Below, piece by piece: positions 1 through 13,170 of a stretch of 64,000 nucleotides of DNA. The translations under genes were made by a program, and so were the position numbers. The stretch covers positions 188,262-252,261 of the forward strand of contig KN817524.1 in the NCBI GenBank assembly GCA_000827495.1, given 5' to 3'. The notes under the pieces are model-generated. The model did not search any database, had not been told where the DNA came from, and was given only the letters and a program-made list of their open reading frames with translations. Each line of letters starts with the position of its first letter. The first letter of the stretch is position 1. The DNA comes from Hypholoma sublateritium FD-334 SS-4 (lineage: Eukaryota > Basidiomycota > Agaricomycetes > Agaricales > Strophariaceae).

Positions 1-2817
1 TAGTTTTTGCAACAGAACCTATCCTGTCGTCCCTTCAGCTTGCTATCCCAGATGCTACTGGACGACAGTCTCCCTCCGTCGAGCTAGATGAAATTGAGGT
101 TCGTTCACCTTCCCGCAGCAAACATCTAGACCAAGCGTTAAAAACGCTCCTTCAGATTCAAAAGGGCATACTACAGCTTTGTAAAGGCCTCTCGTTCCTC
201 CATACGTCAGCTAAGCTGGTGCATTCAAACGTTTGCCCTGAAAGCGTCGTAATCAACGGAGCTGTGAGTCAATCATCGAATAAGCATGCCACCGTCAAAA
301 TATGTTTTCTCATTTGGTGACAGGGTGATTGGAAAATAGCAGGACTTGGCCTAACCATCCCTCTTCAAACATCAAGTGGCACACCATCGAATTGGGAGTT
401 CCCAACTTTTGATGGAAGAGTGCCGCCTTATGTTCAGCGCTCGTTTGACTACATGGGTGTGGGATGCTTTCAATATTGTTGTGCCGTTTAACTGACGTCC
501 GACAAGCCCCAGAATATGCTTTGGATGAGCAGCTCGTAACTGCCTCGGATATGTATTCCCTGGGTTGTCTGGTGTACGCTGTACACTGTAAAGGTAATCC
601 ACCTTTCAAGAACCATGGCAGTCTTGGTGGGCTACGAGATAATGCCTCGAAGGCTGTTCCTGGCTTGGAACGACTCGACAAGGATCTTCAAGGTGAATTG
701 CGCTGTCTCTCTGACCTGGGCCATATATCGTGACGAGATACCCGCAGTGCTTCTTCGGTCATTAATAACACGACATTATGGTTCTCGACCTACGCCTGAA
801 ACACTCCCTTCTCATTCTTTCTTCTCATCCCTCCCAATATCTACATTAAATTTCCTCGATCGGTCAAACTTCACGGCAAAAACAAGGGAAGAGAAGATAT
901 CTTTCATGAAGGGATTGACTAGCGTTCTCGATCGATTTTCCGAAGGTTTGAGGACTAGGAAGATCTTACCATCGCTACTCGAAGAAGTAAGTCATTCAAC
1001 CATAGCTCTACGCTACAAGCATATATTGAAGGCAGTGTTAGATGAAAGATGTTCACTTACTGCCATATATTCTTCCAAATGTCTTCGCAATATCTCAATC
1101 GCTATCTCCATCCCAATTTGCTAGCACCGTTCTTCCGAGTCTCAAGCCACTCTTCGTCATTCGAGAACCGCCTCAAAATATGTTGACCCTGCTTGATAAT
1201 CTCACAATGTTGCAAGACAAAACAGACAAAAGTGTATTCAGAGAACGTAAGTGAAACTACGCCCAGATCTTGCTAATAAAGTTGACGCCATCCTTCAGAT
1301 GTGCTCCCACTGGTATATAACGCCCTTGAATCTGAGCATGCTGTCGTATGTGATATATAGCGTTAGGTGAACATAACAATAACCAGCTTCTTGTAGGTCC
1401 AGGAGCGTGCACTGAAGGCCGTTCCAGGTCTTTGTGAAACCATCGATTATACAGAGGTCCAAACTGTCCTTTTCCCCCGCGTAGCGGTTAGTCAATCGTC
1501 TGTGTGCGTTTTAGTTCTGAGCTTATTGTGCATTCAAGCTTGTTTTTACGAAGACGCGGATATTGACAGTCAAAGTCGCCACGCTTGTCACATTCTTGGC
1601 TATGGTCAAGACCCTGGATCAAGTAAGCTCTTATAAGTGTTCTTTCCTACACGCTCTTCTGATAACGATTGCGCCATAGTCAAGCCTGACACAGAAACTA
1701 GTTCCACTTCTCTCGAAAATTCGGACCAAAGAACCTGCAGTTACAATGGCAACTCTTTCTGTTCAAGAGGCAATGGGCTTCAAAGTTGATCGCGAGGCTG
1801 TGGCTATGCTTGTCTTACCTCAGTTATGGGCTATGTCAATTGGTCCCCGTATGTTCTAGTTTTTATTTACTTGTTGTTGAAGTCTAACAAGATTTCAGTG
1901 TTGAGTGTCGGTCAATTCCAGCGGTTTATGCAAGTCATCAAAAAACTTGGAGATCGTGTAGAGCAAGAGCATAATCAATTCCTTCGAGATTCTCAGCGGT
2001 TGGAAGATCGTTCGGGAGTTGCGGCCGATGACACAGCTCACACCAATGGAAACACGCGCAGTGTTGACTTCGAAAGTCTAGTCGGTCAAGCTAGTAACGG
2101 GGCCACGGTCAAGGCAGACACTATCATTGAAAATAACTCCAATTGGGACGACGACGTATGGGGTAGCATATTCAACAGCAACATGGTAAGCATTTTGACC
2201 ATCAAATTGAAGGTTTGTATTGACTAATTCTACAGAGCCCCTCTCCTCAGCAACCAGCGGCACCACCCGTCATACAATCGCGACCACAGACGCATTCTCC
2301 TGTGCAACCTCCTACACTTTCCAGCTCTGCGAGGAACAGCTCTTACCAAGCCAACCATTCGCAAATCAATACAACATCAATTACACCAAATTCTCCTCCT
2401 TTTACCCCCCAATGGCGTCAAGATCACAAGGCGCCCACAGCACCAAATAACACGCCGGCATATCCATCTTACTCACGGAGCATTTTCCCGCCACCCCCAG
2501 GATCATCGCAGGCGGCATCCCTTGCGCCCCAAGCACCAATAAAATTCTCCCCGCCAAACTACAATATATATTCAGTTAACCAAATGAACACGCCGTCTAC
2601 CCACCCCACTATACCCCATACCCCAACTTTGGCGCCGGCTCCCTCTAACCCAACATTCTCATCGATATCACAACCATATCCGGGAGGCGCAATCATGTTA
2701 CCTAAACCCCCGCAAATGGGTGGTGTGATGACGCCTTCCAAACCAGTCCAATCGCCAGCAACAAGAAATAACACACTATCAAAAGATGCTTGGGGCGATT
2801 TTGATCCATTAGCGTGA
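1..2817 (+). CDS. SCYL2/Scy1-like pseudokinase (5' end outside window)
   Basis: Reading begins at base 3 inside the kinase N-lobe (phrase FATEPILSSL), so the start codon lies upstream of the window. The kinase-like part lacks catalysis residues: the HRD position reads LVHSNVCPES and the DFG region reads GDWKIAGLG, while the APE motif is kept across a 50-nt intron (457-506) as YMAPEYAL. Helical, HEAT-like sequence follows (about 730-1900), then a Ser/Pro/Asn-rich tail (2230-2800) ending in DAWGDFDPLA, which holds a WxxF-type clathrin-adaptor motif. Family knowledge: Scy1/SCYL2 proteins work in clathrin-coated vesicle and Golgi-endosome traffic. At least eight short introns are needed, for example 264-323. 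The stop lies 62 bp from the stop of the convergent helicase gene. Family call is firm; the exact paralogue is inferred. Confidence 0.88.
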
Positions 2818-2879
2818 GGGCTAGTATACTAACTTATGCAACGGTCTGTTATAATTGTGCCCCCGCCGAATGTATCCTC

Positions 2880-5800
2880 TTAGTTATCAGAGCCAACACC
2901 CTTTTCTGTGCTTGTGCTGTCAAGTAAACCATTCAAAATGAGATTCGCTCCAACTTTCGAGGAGATTAAGTTTGCATCCTTGCAGGTAGGACTTTGCACG
3001 CCTTCCACTTATTATTAGTAAATTCACTTGGGTCTACACCTCCCGTGAGAGACTCACAAAGCTGACACCCGTCAGAGCATGGACAGTTGTTTACGATTGT
3101 CCGAGCACAATTCATGATTTTTTGAACTGGCGAGAAAAGGGATTACTGAATGTTGCCGTCAGCACATATATTTGGAGGCCCACCGTGATCAAATGCCCTT
3201 GATACGACGCCACCTGTCTTGCCCGCGGCGTCGTAGAATATCAACCTGGCTTAGTACTTAAAGCATAATTTAGACAATCGGATTTGAGTTTCTTACCTAG
3301 GATATCTAGGATTTCGCTTCGTACTTAGATGAGCACCTTCCTCGGCATCTTCTTGCTTGGAAACTCGACAGTCTGTTTTCACGTCTTGAGACAGCGAAAA
3401 CTGAATGAGGAATGCGTGCTCAGCGGCGTGGATGGCTGCCGCACTGTCTATTCCGTGCACACGCAGGAGTTCCAGGATAGAATTAGGTAAGTCAATCCAG
3501 AATCCGATACTTTCGCGTTCCCAAGGTGGTGTTTCCAGCTCAACCGCGTCCAAAATCGTCTTTCCTCTGAAAAGTGAATGGCATTCGGAAAATCCCTCAT
3601 ATTTCCCTGAATAAAAACATACCGGATTTTGAAAAAACCTGGATCCAAGAAAAATTAACTTCTTGCATGGTAAAGTCTTGTTGATCAAATTGCGCACCAA
3701 AAACTTTGACAAATACATTTATTCCTGGAAACGCAATGCGAAGGTTCAAGTAGGAATAACGTTAGTCCGAAAAGTTAGCACAACTCACTGCCAAATTCGA
3801 CAATCGTTTTATCCATAGATATGGTGCGAAGTGTTTGAAGAGGTTGAACGCGCCTAGAAAAAAGCATTTAAAGTGTCATCCAAGTCGTAATCAACAAAAT
3901 GCGCGTACGTGATATCTCTGAGCCGCGTTTGAATATTACATGCTTAGATAAATCATGTTGACAACAAAAGACACAGATAATTCCAACCTCGGTGATGTTA
4001 TATAATTGACATCGCTGCGAATAGCTTTAGCGACCTTCTCATCGTGGCTGACTTCATTGATCTAAGAAGGGTATTCAGTGTTACAACATGTCGTGTTGAA
4101 TATGACTTACGACGAAGCTTTCTCCTTGGTGCATAAACTTGAGCCAAACGTAAGTAGTCAGTCGATAAAACGAGATGGGAAATACTTACCACAGCGCCCT
4201 CATATAATTCGAACAAAGCACGCGAAACTTCAACTTCTTCAACCATACGAGCAGTGCGTTTGTGTTCTTGACCAATAATTTCGACGACCATGTAAGTTTC
4301 TTCCTGTACACCGCCTGGACATCTTTTAATTGAGTCTTTGACGAGATGAGAGTGTTACATGGTATCTTACGAATAGAGATATGTCTGGATGGCAGAGGGA
4401 GATATTTTGGATGGGGGTGATACCTACGTATAGCTGTCATCTCATTGAAAAGTATCAAGAGTATATGTACTTACCATCCATCGCGATCCTGCTTTAGGCT
4501 CTTCCTGCAAATATCAGTCATCAATGGGCCAAACCATTTCTTGTCTTCTGCAGTTAGAGGGATTTCATATGCAGCGCACTGTATATGGGCTGCAAGGGTT
4601 TAGCTAAGAGCGAATGCTAGGAAAGACAAGGGAACATAATCCTAACCTTCGAGGACAAGCTCATTGTCAACGTCAAGTATCAAATCGTCCAACGAATTGT
4701 CAAAGAGGTCGGAAGGATTCTGGACAAAGTGCTGATCGATGGGAAACGGTTCTGCTATCATGACCGCAAGAGAATCTCGAGATCTTCGGCCAGCTCTACC
4801 AGATTGTTGTTTCTGATGATTGTCAACTTTAATCCTTCAAATCTTTTGGAAAAACTAACAAAGTTTGAGACAGTCATAGGAAAACCAAGCATAATGACGG
4901 CATCAAGAGCTCCGATATCAATCCCTAACTCTAGCGCATTGGTCGCGATGATACCAAGGAGCTGGCCTGAGAATGCCTCTTGTTCAATACGTCGACGCTC
5001 CTATCCATATATTAGATTGAATGTAGTCAACATGAAGAGCGTCCAAGCTGAATACCTCGCGAGTATAGCCTAGTGAATCTCAAGTGAATATATGGCAAAT
5101 CTGGTGCTGAAGGTTGTCATACCACCTCTATAAGCTCTAACTTTGTCTAAAATGTCCAGACGACCCTCGTTAGCCAGGTCCGCTTTGATAGTTTTCAGTG
5201 CCTGTGAAATCAGATTGACGTCGGTCATAGTTGGCTTTAACAGCATATAAGGTTAGTTACCAGTTCGCAAATTTTGCGGATCTGATTAACATATAGTAAG
5301 TCAAGGGTTAGCTTCATCACAGGTACAAGTATCGGACCTTGCAAAAGAGTATCACGCGAACCCCTTCCTTCATCAACGAGCGCATCAAATCCGACGCTTC
5401 AGAAAGTGAAGAGCGTCTCCCCAAAGATGGATCCATCATATCAACCAGCGGAGGGTTCCAGATAAGATATTCCTTACTTCCCGAGGGTGCTCCATCATTT
5501 GAAACGACATCTACTTCAGTGGCATCGAGGCCGAACATCTTCGACATGTACTCTGCTGGGTTCGAAAGGGTCGCACTGCATGATATAAAGCGGGTTCGTC
5601 TATCTGTTTATATTTATGTCAGAGATCGTATGTTCTTCTGCAACAGAGAGATTATGTATATACTTCCAACAGCTGCACAAAGTCGACGAAGGCGGCGCAG
5701 GATTTGTGCCACATGGCTATATGGTTTTAGGGACGATATACCAAGTTGGGTGTTCGCAAATAATTTGACTTTACCTTCCGAATACACCCGTGTAATAATG

Positions 5801-7972
5801 TAGTTCATCCACCACCAATATCTAATAGATACTTTCGCTTTCAGTGTGAGGTTGCTACGGGAAAAAATCGATGCCGGACCTCCAGTCGCTTAAAAAAACT
5901 GAAAGCCTCTGAGCATGAATTTGGGAACTGTCAAAATGCAACTAACCTTCTCCACTTCTCCTCATTTGGGAGGATCGACGCATGTAGAGTGTCCTGTGTG
6001 CATAAGCAACTATTCCACGCCTCGAATTATAGCACACTCACGAAGTTTGTCAAGATGACTGACGCATTTTCGCGAATTTCTGTGAAGCAGCCTGAGATTC
6101 AGCGATTCCCATAGTACTTTGAGCTTACCTGCTCTAATGTCTTGTGGTGTATCTCCATCATATGTTGCGACCTGCACAGTATACTTAATTTCTTGACATA
6201 ATGAAAAGTTCTGTCAAACCTTCAGCTTTTCAAACCTGGGAGTTGTCTGAAAAAGTTGTTCGAGAGATGCCTTCTGGTCTTGAGCTAGAGCCTAACGATT
6301 ATAAACATTGATATCAATCTTAACTCTGGAAGGCATGTGGTCTCAAGCAAACCTTGGTCGGGAATATAAGGATAGCGGTTGCATCAGGCTTTTCTTCTAA
6401 ACAGCTCATTATTGGGACCTAATTGAAATGAGCCTCCTGAACCTCAGCTTGTTCAAAGGTACTCACTTGATAAATCACACTTTTTCCTGAAGCAGTACTT
6501 GTGGAAACGACGACATGCCGCCCTTTCCGGACTGTAGTGATAGCAGCAACTTGATGGCAATATAAGTTTTGTATTCTTCTAGATTTCAGGACAGCGTTGG
6601 CAACGTCTTCAGAGATGGGTGGGTCTAAATGTGCTATATAATAGTTCAGAAACGAAAAAAGCGGCAATTAAGCGACAACAAACAGGTTTGAGCAATTTTA
6701 GGCTCCACACTGAGGCGATGGACAATCTGATCCTTATACCAGACTGAGGTCGATATGTTCGATATAATTTGATTGATGGAAAGGCGTTCATAACCTGAAG
6801 ATGTGATATTCGGATCGCTTTTGATGGTGGAGCTGGAAGATTTTGCAGCATTCACGGGCACGAATGTCTGACCAGCATTAACAAGCAAATTCACCGGGTC
6901 ATCATTGGCTGGTGTAGCAGATATGAGCCTATAGAATTAGCTAGAACCAAGTTCACCGAAGCATATATAGATGACGCACTCTTCAATCGCTTGACGAAAC
7001 CTTTCATTTCGTACTGCGATGAGATTTTTCACCGCCGTCGTTGACAGGGTGGGTGGTGAGAGCCCATACCTAGGTATGCGGATCAAACTATCGTTGCTGC
7101 AAACAGGTATTCCAAGTTTACATACTGTGGCGTTGCCGTAGCTTTTTTCGTGGTTGCATTATCGACGAAATCCAATACCAATATCTGTTCTTGAAATTTA
7201 AAAGGTTGTCGGGGTGGGAGGATTGCCTGAGAGTAGTCAACAGTTCGTGCTGAATTTGCGTCTAATTCTTTGGCCTGAAGATCCGAAGCCGGTATATATG
7301 AAAATCTGACAAGGTCAGGAAGCAATGCTCTTCAATAAGCTATATGAGTATGATCTGTGATTTGAGTCGTGTGGACGCACTTGATCTCCGAAACGCTTTT
7401 GATTTCTAAGGGGCTTTAATTAATAACAGTTAGCTTGTGTGTTGGGGCAACTAAGGAAAAGGTACTGTTTGAGGATGCCCTCTACGGAGGATCTGACTGA
7501 CGAGAAGCTGATTGCTAGTTGTCTTTTTGAAGAAACAAATGCAACAACAGCGTTGATGGCCTTGATCGTAAATCATATTGGAATTCATTCAAATTTGTGT
7601 TTCTCAACCACCCACTTTGTATATCTGCGATAATTCTGATTCGTGGAAGACAGTTACATGAGGTAGTAGTATTCACCTTATAAAGCTTCATTCGAGTCAA
7701 CAATAAAGCACTTTAGCAACTCCCAAAAGCCATTATGAACTGCACCATATACATACCGTTTGAAAATGTTCAGGCCAAGCCATCTCTCCGATTGAACGGT
7801 CTGTCTCTGATAGGTGAGTCTTCGTGTTTACTTTACGCGCGCTCCTCTTCTTGATCGGCCCCTCTGCATTGTTGCTGCTTCCAGATTCCGGGCCTACTGA
7901 TGACGGGTCTACACCATTACCACCACCTTGTAACTTTCGCGAATTTGTAGATGCTTTGCGTTTCAAGCTCAT
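2880..7972 (-). CDS. HRQ1: HRQ1-type RecQ4-like DNA helicase
   Basis: Superfamily 2 helicase with the Hrq1 C-terminal (DUF1998-type) region. Visible on the minus strand: basic Ser/Lys-rich N-terminus from the ATG at 7972; Walker [14 protein letters not shown] near 6490; Walker B/DEAH-type box DELH at 5798-5809 within [10 protein letters not shown]; and a C-terminal stretch [11 protein letters not shown] followed across a 57-nt intron by a cysteine cluster [10 protein letters not shown] near 3080, a metal-binding signature of Hrq1 C-termini. The frame then runs, after one more intron, to [12 protein letters not shown] and a stop at 2880-2882. Known role of the family: 3'-5' unwinding in DNA interstrand crosslink repair and telomere maintenance. 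More than a dozen short introns are needed; I did not place each one. It is divergent from the FAS1 gene and convergent with the SCYL2-like gene. Confidence 0.88.
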
Positions 7973-8914
7973 ACTCCGCCAAAAAAAACAATGGACTAGC
8001 GATTTTCAACGAATGTTCTGTCCTCTGACTGTTCGTATTGGCAATTGCTTTGAACGCGACAAGCTCGTTGGTATAGAGTAATTAGAGGGGCGTGCGCAGG
8101 GGAGTTGTGGCAAAAATTGGACAGAGTCACGGTAAGCCGGAGCTTAGCGCTTATTGGTTCGTTCCGTATATGTAATGCCGTTGATGCAGTCATCGGCACT
8201 GATGATGTCATCGATTGATCATATGTCTCCGGAATCCGTGCCGTACTTGTATGTGCCATATCCCTTACTCTGCGTTCTACCCAGTCACACCACCGATAAT
8301 TCTCGAGGAAAAATAAATTGCCTTTGTATCAAATTTGCGATTTTATCAGGCGTTTCCCGACAAACTATGGCGAGAGTGCCACGCATGAGTATCCCACGTG
8401 AAGTCACCTGTAATTCAGAGTCCAAACCATGAAAGTCCTCTACCTTACCATATTTGCACGGTGGGAATGATCATCAATCGGCTGCCATCAAAGTAAGAAT
8501 GCGGCTTGAATGCGCAGCTCAGTTACAGTGGGCGCTTGACTTACTGAGAACACCCCCCTTTCCACTGAAACCTTTTCGTGGTTGTTGTGTTCATCCGCTG
8601 CCCATGGATCGGTCGCTCATGACACTTTTTGTTTGGCATGTCTAGTCCGCATAGCCAAGCCTTGAAGCTGGGTTCTCCTAGCCTGCGGCGGCTTCCTTGC
8701 GGCTTCCCTATCTGATATACTACGACCTGACGCGCTTGAGGAACTCGGGGTGGACACTGTCGCTTGTCTCATTTTCTTCATTATCAGTGGACCGTGGGAG
8801 ACCTTTTTCATCTGTTATAATAGATACGTTACCCCACATGAGCTCTAGTATCGCTCGCGCTTTGCTAAACGGTGTCGCCCCGGATTTCTGCCGCCTGCAA
8901 ATAACTTCTTATCA
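7973..8914. promoter_or_regulatory. Divergent promoter region, HRQ1 / FAS1 gene
   Basis: About 940 bp between two divergent start codons. It contains a CACGTG E-box at about 8396-8401 and scattered TGATGATG-like runs near 8198. Short open frames on both strands show no recognisable domain. I see no RNA gene or repeat here. Confidence 0.45.
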
Positions 8915-10982
8915 ATGCGCTTCAGAGATCTCTCATACTGGCTACTTTTTACCTCACTTATAAGGTCTTCTTCGGCAGCTCACACCAACCAGGAAGGCCT
9001 TGTGCAACTTTGGAATGACCCTTCGGAAATACACTGGTCGACTCGGACATCGATTAGCAAGGACCATCATAACGCCGAACCCGCCGCCAGCACAATATAT
9101 GGTGTTCTTTCAAGTGATCCCAGGCATGTGCATTGAGTAGGCCCACTGCCTAATTTCCAAAATGACCTTGCTTCATACCTTCTAGGTTTTCCCTAATCAC
9201 GAAAGCAATCACCTTCGTTGAGGACATTGCAGCCATTCTCAAGGATTCGACTTCTGAGTTCGTAAATCATTCAGGCGCACTGTACAATATATCGGCTAAC
9301 CATATCGATCTTTTCTCATAGGCTGACCTTTTTTGCGCCTCCGGATAGAGTATTCCAACATTCAAATATCCCTGCTTCGAATATTAGTCTTAGTGCTTTC
9401 GGAACTCGAGGGTTGACAAATGGGGCCCTGGATTACTCCTTGATATCTTTGCTATCGCAATTTCGAGATCTCGCAGAAATCTTGCCCTTGATCGAGGAAT
9501 TCACGTCGAATATCTCACACGCAACGAAGGACGAAGCCGCCCAACAGATTGCCTTGAAAACAATTCTGCGCGCCATTCTGAGTTATCATATCCTTCCTAG
9601 GACCGCATACGACCTCGCTAGTCTAGGAGAGAACGTTACATATCCGACACAACTTCGAGTCACTGGCGCTTTTTCTGGGGAGCCATTGAGCCTGAGATTT
9701 ACTCAAGGTGTTCTCCCGCTTACCGCCAGCATAAACTTCGTTACCAAAATTCTCCATCCTGACATCAAGGCGGCTAATGGTACTGTCTATCAAAACTTTT
9801 TTGCACATATCATTGAATTTTTTGTCAGGTATTATTCACGTCGTCGACCGCGCTCTTCGCGTCCCTCGATCTGTTTTTCAAGAATTGTATGCGTCTCCTC
9901 GCTTCTTCTCCACCTTGGTAAGAATCGTTGTATTTTCCTCATACCCCCTGCATTAACAATTTCAATTGTCACTTAGACCTCGGCTTTACAAATATCCAAC
10001 CTCACAGACAACGTCGATTTGCGATTTTCCCCCAGCGACGGCCTCAAGGGCACATCTGCAGTCACCATATTTGCGCCAACCAACCGAGCGTTCGAGGCTT
10101 TGCCTGAGAATTTGCAACTGTTCTTGTTCTCTTCTTCTGGAAAAAGGACGATGAAGAAACTGCTACAATATCACATAGTTCCAAATACCGTGGTTCAGTC
10201 AAGTATGCAAGCCTCTCAGCGCTTTTGCGTGCCATGAATTCTGACGTTCACCATATGCAGATTACAGATATGACGTTGTCGTGGATGCAATGAATCCTGG
10301 TGGCCCGGACAATCAGTATGTACTTGTAACGCATGCGCGACGTCTGTGACATTCTTATTGATATCTGGTTTCCAGTCCACTACGTCGTAATCATGCCAGT
10401 TTCAAGCCAACCTCATCGGGACATGTTGAGCCAATGTTGCCCATCAAAGTCACTATGAACACAATGCCGGAGAGCCACCCCATCGACGCTCAGATTGTTC
10501 AAGACAAATTATCATTCACTGCCCTTTCTGGTCACAAGAAACATTCCATATTCGATGTCAAGATTATTGTAGACGGCCGTCCTGCCACTGTGACAGACAT
10601 TGTTTGTTTGAATGGCGCTGTCCACGCAGTCGACAGGGTTTTCGACCCTCGGAAAAGTGATCATCGACGCGGTCCTGTCAAACCACCTATCGCCGGCCCT
10701 CGTACCAGTCTCTTCGGCCGTTCTTGGGGACATAGCGCTAACTGTATAAACGGCGTGGAAGATCGAGGTTGCGCAGGGGTTACTCAGCACCATTTCGAAG
10801 ACGAACGAAAAGAGGTGTCGGTGTTTAGACGAAAATACGGACGGCTGTTTCCCAAGCGCAGACGTGATGGCTATAATCCCGACCACCATTCAGAACATTT
10901 TGATATTGAAGATAACGGTCCCCTCTATGACAGTTGGGTTGATTGGGAGAATTGGTTGCCTCAGTGGGGGGAGCAAGGTTGA
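8915..10982 (+). CDS. Secreted fasciclin (FAS1) domain protein
   Basis: The ATG at 8915 opens a signal peptide (MRFRDLSYWLLFTSLIRSSSAA, cleavage probably near residue 22). Two FAS1 domains follow. The first includes LTFFAPPDRVF (near 9325), AILSYHILPR and the segment around NGTVYQ. The second includes SAVTIFAPTNRAFEALPE (near 10050), LLQYHIVPNT and a terminal NGAVHAVDRVF block. The tail after 10650 is rich in Arg, His and acidic residues, with no clear GPI signal. Family knowledge: FAS1 proteins act in cell adhesion or wall association and, in fungi, are often surface-bound. At least five introns are present. The first (9124-9185) appears to use a GC donor (GCATGT), because only that splice restores the frame DPRFSLITKAI. 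The next uses GTTCGT and joins to give SELTFFAPPD. Function beyond adhesion is unknown. Confidence 0.85.
9124..9185 (+). other. Probable GC-AG intron in the FAS1 gene
   Basis: 62 nt from GCATGT to CTTCTAG. It is the only splice seen that joins SSDPR to FSLITKAITFVEDIA in frame; nearby GT donors give the wrong phase. Confidence 0.55.
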
Positions 10983-11120
10983 TGTTGTTTCTATATCATA
11001 ACTTGTTAAGTAGTGATCCGTTGAGATCACCTGCTTCCTGTTAGAATCTCTATTATACCTTGTTGCCCTGTTTAATTATATGCCCGCCGATGAATTATGT
11101 TGCCGATAGTCATTATGCCT

Positions 11121-12959
11121 TCAACTAGAGGCCGTGTCAGATACGTTTGACATATTTGTTTGGCCGTCATGTAGAATATGAAGATTTTTCGCTTCCAAGC
11201 GTCGATGGCTGCGGGTCTTTAGATGTATGTCCCATTCTGAACCTTCCTCAATCATAACTGGTCGATTTGCTTGCGTAGTGCAAGCGGTGCACACCCGTCT
11301 TTTTCGGGCCTTGAGAACAAACGCTGGACTGCGAGGTCACATTAGGTTGATTAGAACATCTAAGGTGAAATATTACTCTTACTTGACATCTTTGTGCACA
11401 AGCTTGAGTAGGTTTGAGGCAGTCATTGACAGTAAATTTGGATCGGGCAATTCTTGGCGCCCCAAAAATGCTGCAAGAAAGGATGAGCGACTGGGTATCA
11501 TGTTACACAACGACCAACCATTACCATCTTGAATATCGAAGGCTGTTTTCTGCACATTTTGTACCCAAGCATCCCCTAAAGCTGCGATTCTAAGCAAGAA
11601 TGCAATTTAGTTCAACCGCACATGGACCCACTGGTGGCGTCTAGCAAATAAAGTGGAACAATGTTGTCCTGCGTGTTGGCTGCATGAACCGCGGGGAGCA
11701 ATTTATTCCGTATCCATGAAATTTGCCGTTTGGCATATTGCCGGGTGGAAATCTTCATCCGCTCGCAAGCCTCTTTGAATGCCGTTTCCGACAATGCGTC
11801 GAGATACCCACAGAACTCTTTATAACCTGGATTCATGTGGAAATCAATTCTCGCAGTTTCTAGACAAATCTCTTGTACTAACCAATAGACTGATAAATGC
11901 CAAGGGTATAATCTACAGGCGATGAAGGGCTAGAATCAAAGCATTTTTGATCGCTAGCTATCTCGCGCAGCTTTTTTACTTCGCTGATAAGTCCTTGCTA
12001 CGACATGGCATTTTTGAGTGGTAACTTGGAGAGTGCATGCAATTCTCACGGAGATCATATCATCCACGCGGGCATCAAGGCGTTCATTTAATATAGTCGG
12101 TTCTGCATACAGCCAAAATGTCAATGTACTGTACCTATCAAGGTCAAAAAGAGTGCATCAGTGCTCATCATTCTCTACATATAGGTTTTGATTCACCTCG
12201 GTTTGCTTCCTTCAGCGACGACAGATGATTGTTCCGCAACGATAGTGCTCGGCAGTCGTCCAGTTTCTTTCGCGATTTCCAAACTTCTCAGTACTTTTCG
12301 AGTGTCCTTCCAATGCCAACGCTGGGATATTATTGGGTCGAGTGCCGAAAGTAATTGATGCATTTGAAAAGCCTTGTCCGGATCTATTTTCGCTGATGGT
12401 GCTTCCCGGGGTAGGTTTTGCAGCAAGTTCAACAAATCCGGGGAGAGTGCATGAACGGCATTCTTGAACATCTCAGAGACTACTGCGCCGTCCGAAATTT
12501 TGGACATGGAAGGGTCTTTATGGATTAATTGACTTGGAAAAATCAGATGCTGAATCCAATATGACGTCCCACCGACGATGATAGGTAATTCCTGGTTTTC
12601 ATGCATTTCATTGATCTATTGAAAATTCGACGATTAAATCTCGAGGCAGTTCATATATCCATACGAACCAGTTTTATCGTATCTTGTACCCATTCACCTA
12701 CAACGTACTGTTCGCCAGGTTGTTTGAAGCCCATCAGTAGATGCGGAACACCCGCTCGCTCTCCTTCTGGAATTTTGTTGGTAAGGACATCGAGGCCGCG
12801 ATAGATTTGCATGGAATCTGCATTGATAATCTTTGCACCCCGCCATCCGAATCTGCGGCAATTTCGAACCACATGCTGGGCGAGGTCAATAGCTAATTTG
12901 GATTTTCCCACTCCCGTAGTTCCACATATCGTGATGATAGGGCGATATGGCAGGGCCAT
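11121..12959 (-). CDS. MOD5: tRNA dimethylallyltransferase (IPP transferase)
   Basis: Transfers dimethylallyl from DMAPP to A37 of tRNAs that read UNN codons (i6A37). The minus strand from the ATG at 12959 shows the P-loop GTTGVGKSKLAIDLA, then NADSMQIYRGLDVLTNKI (substrate loop with the catalytic Asp), then IIVGGTSYWIQHLIFP. The C-terminus carries a matrin-type C2H2 zinc finger, VCTACT...EWDIHLKTRSHRRL (about 11180-11290), found in eukaryotic members and thought to help tRNA binding. Several 50-60-nt introns interrupt the gene. In yeast, alternative starts target the enzyme to cytosol, nucleus and mitochondria; I cannot tell which apply here. The start lies 211 bp from the divergent uL15m gene. 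The stop is 138 bp from the FAS1 stop (convergent). Confidence 0.92.
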
Positions 12960-13170
12960 TCAAATATATGACGGAAGAAAACTCGAAGAATTTAGTTGAA
13001 AGCAAGCGCTAGGTGCCTGGCAGCATCAAGCGTTGCATTGTTTGCCACATATGTAGGCGTGACTGGCACAAAAATGTACACTGCCACCGAGAGCTTTTCC
13101 GGAACCAGTGTTCACTCCCTTTCAAGCTTCGCGTTTCTGGTCTGAGCTTCACCAATTGAACCGATTGACC

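Noticed and set aside
5545..5575. tRNA B-box-like GGGTTCGAAAGGG
   Set aside because: It lies in HRQ1 coding sequence and no A box or stem arms surround it; a similar GGGTTCGAAGG near 13397 is uL15m coding sequence.
13108..13170. Longer N-terminus for the uL15m gene
   Set aside because: The extended frame would begin with GTG; the ATG at 13171 is the first usable start.
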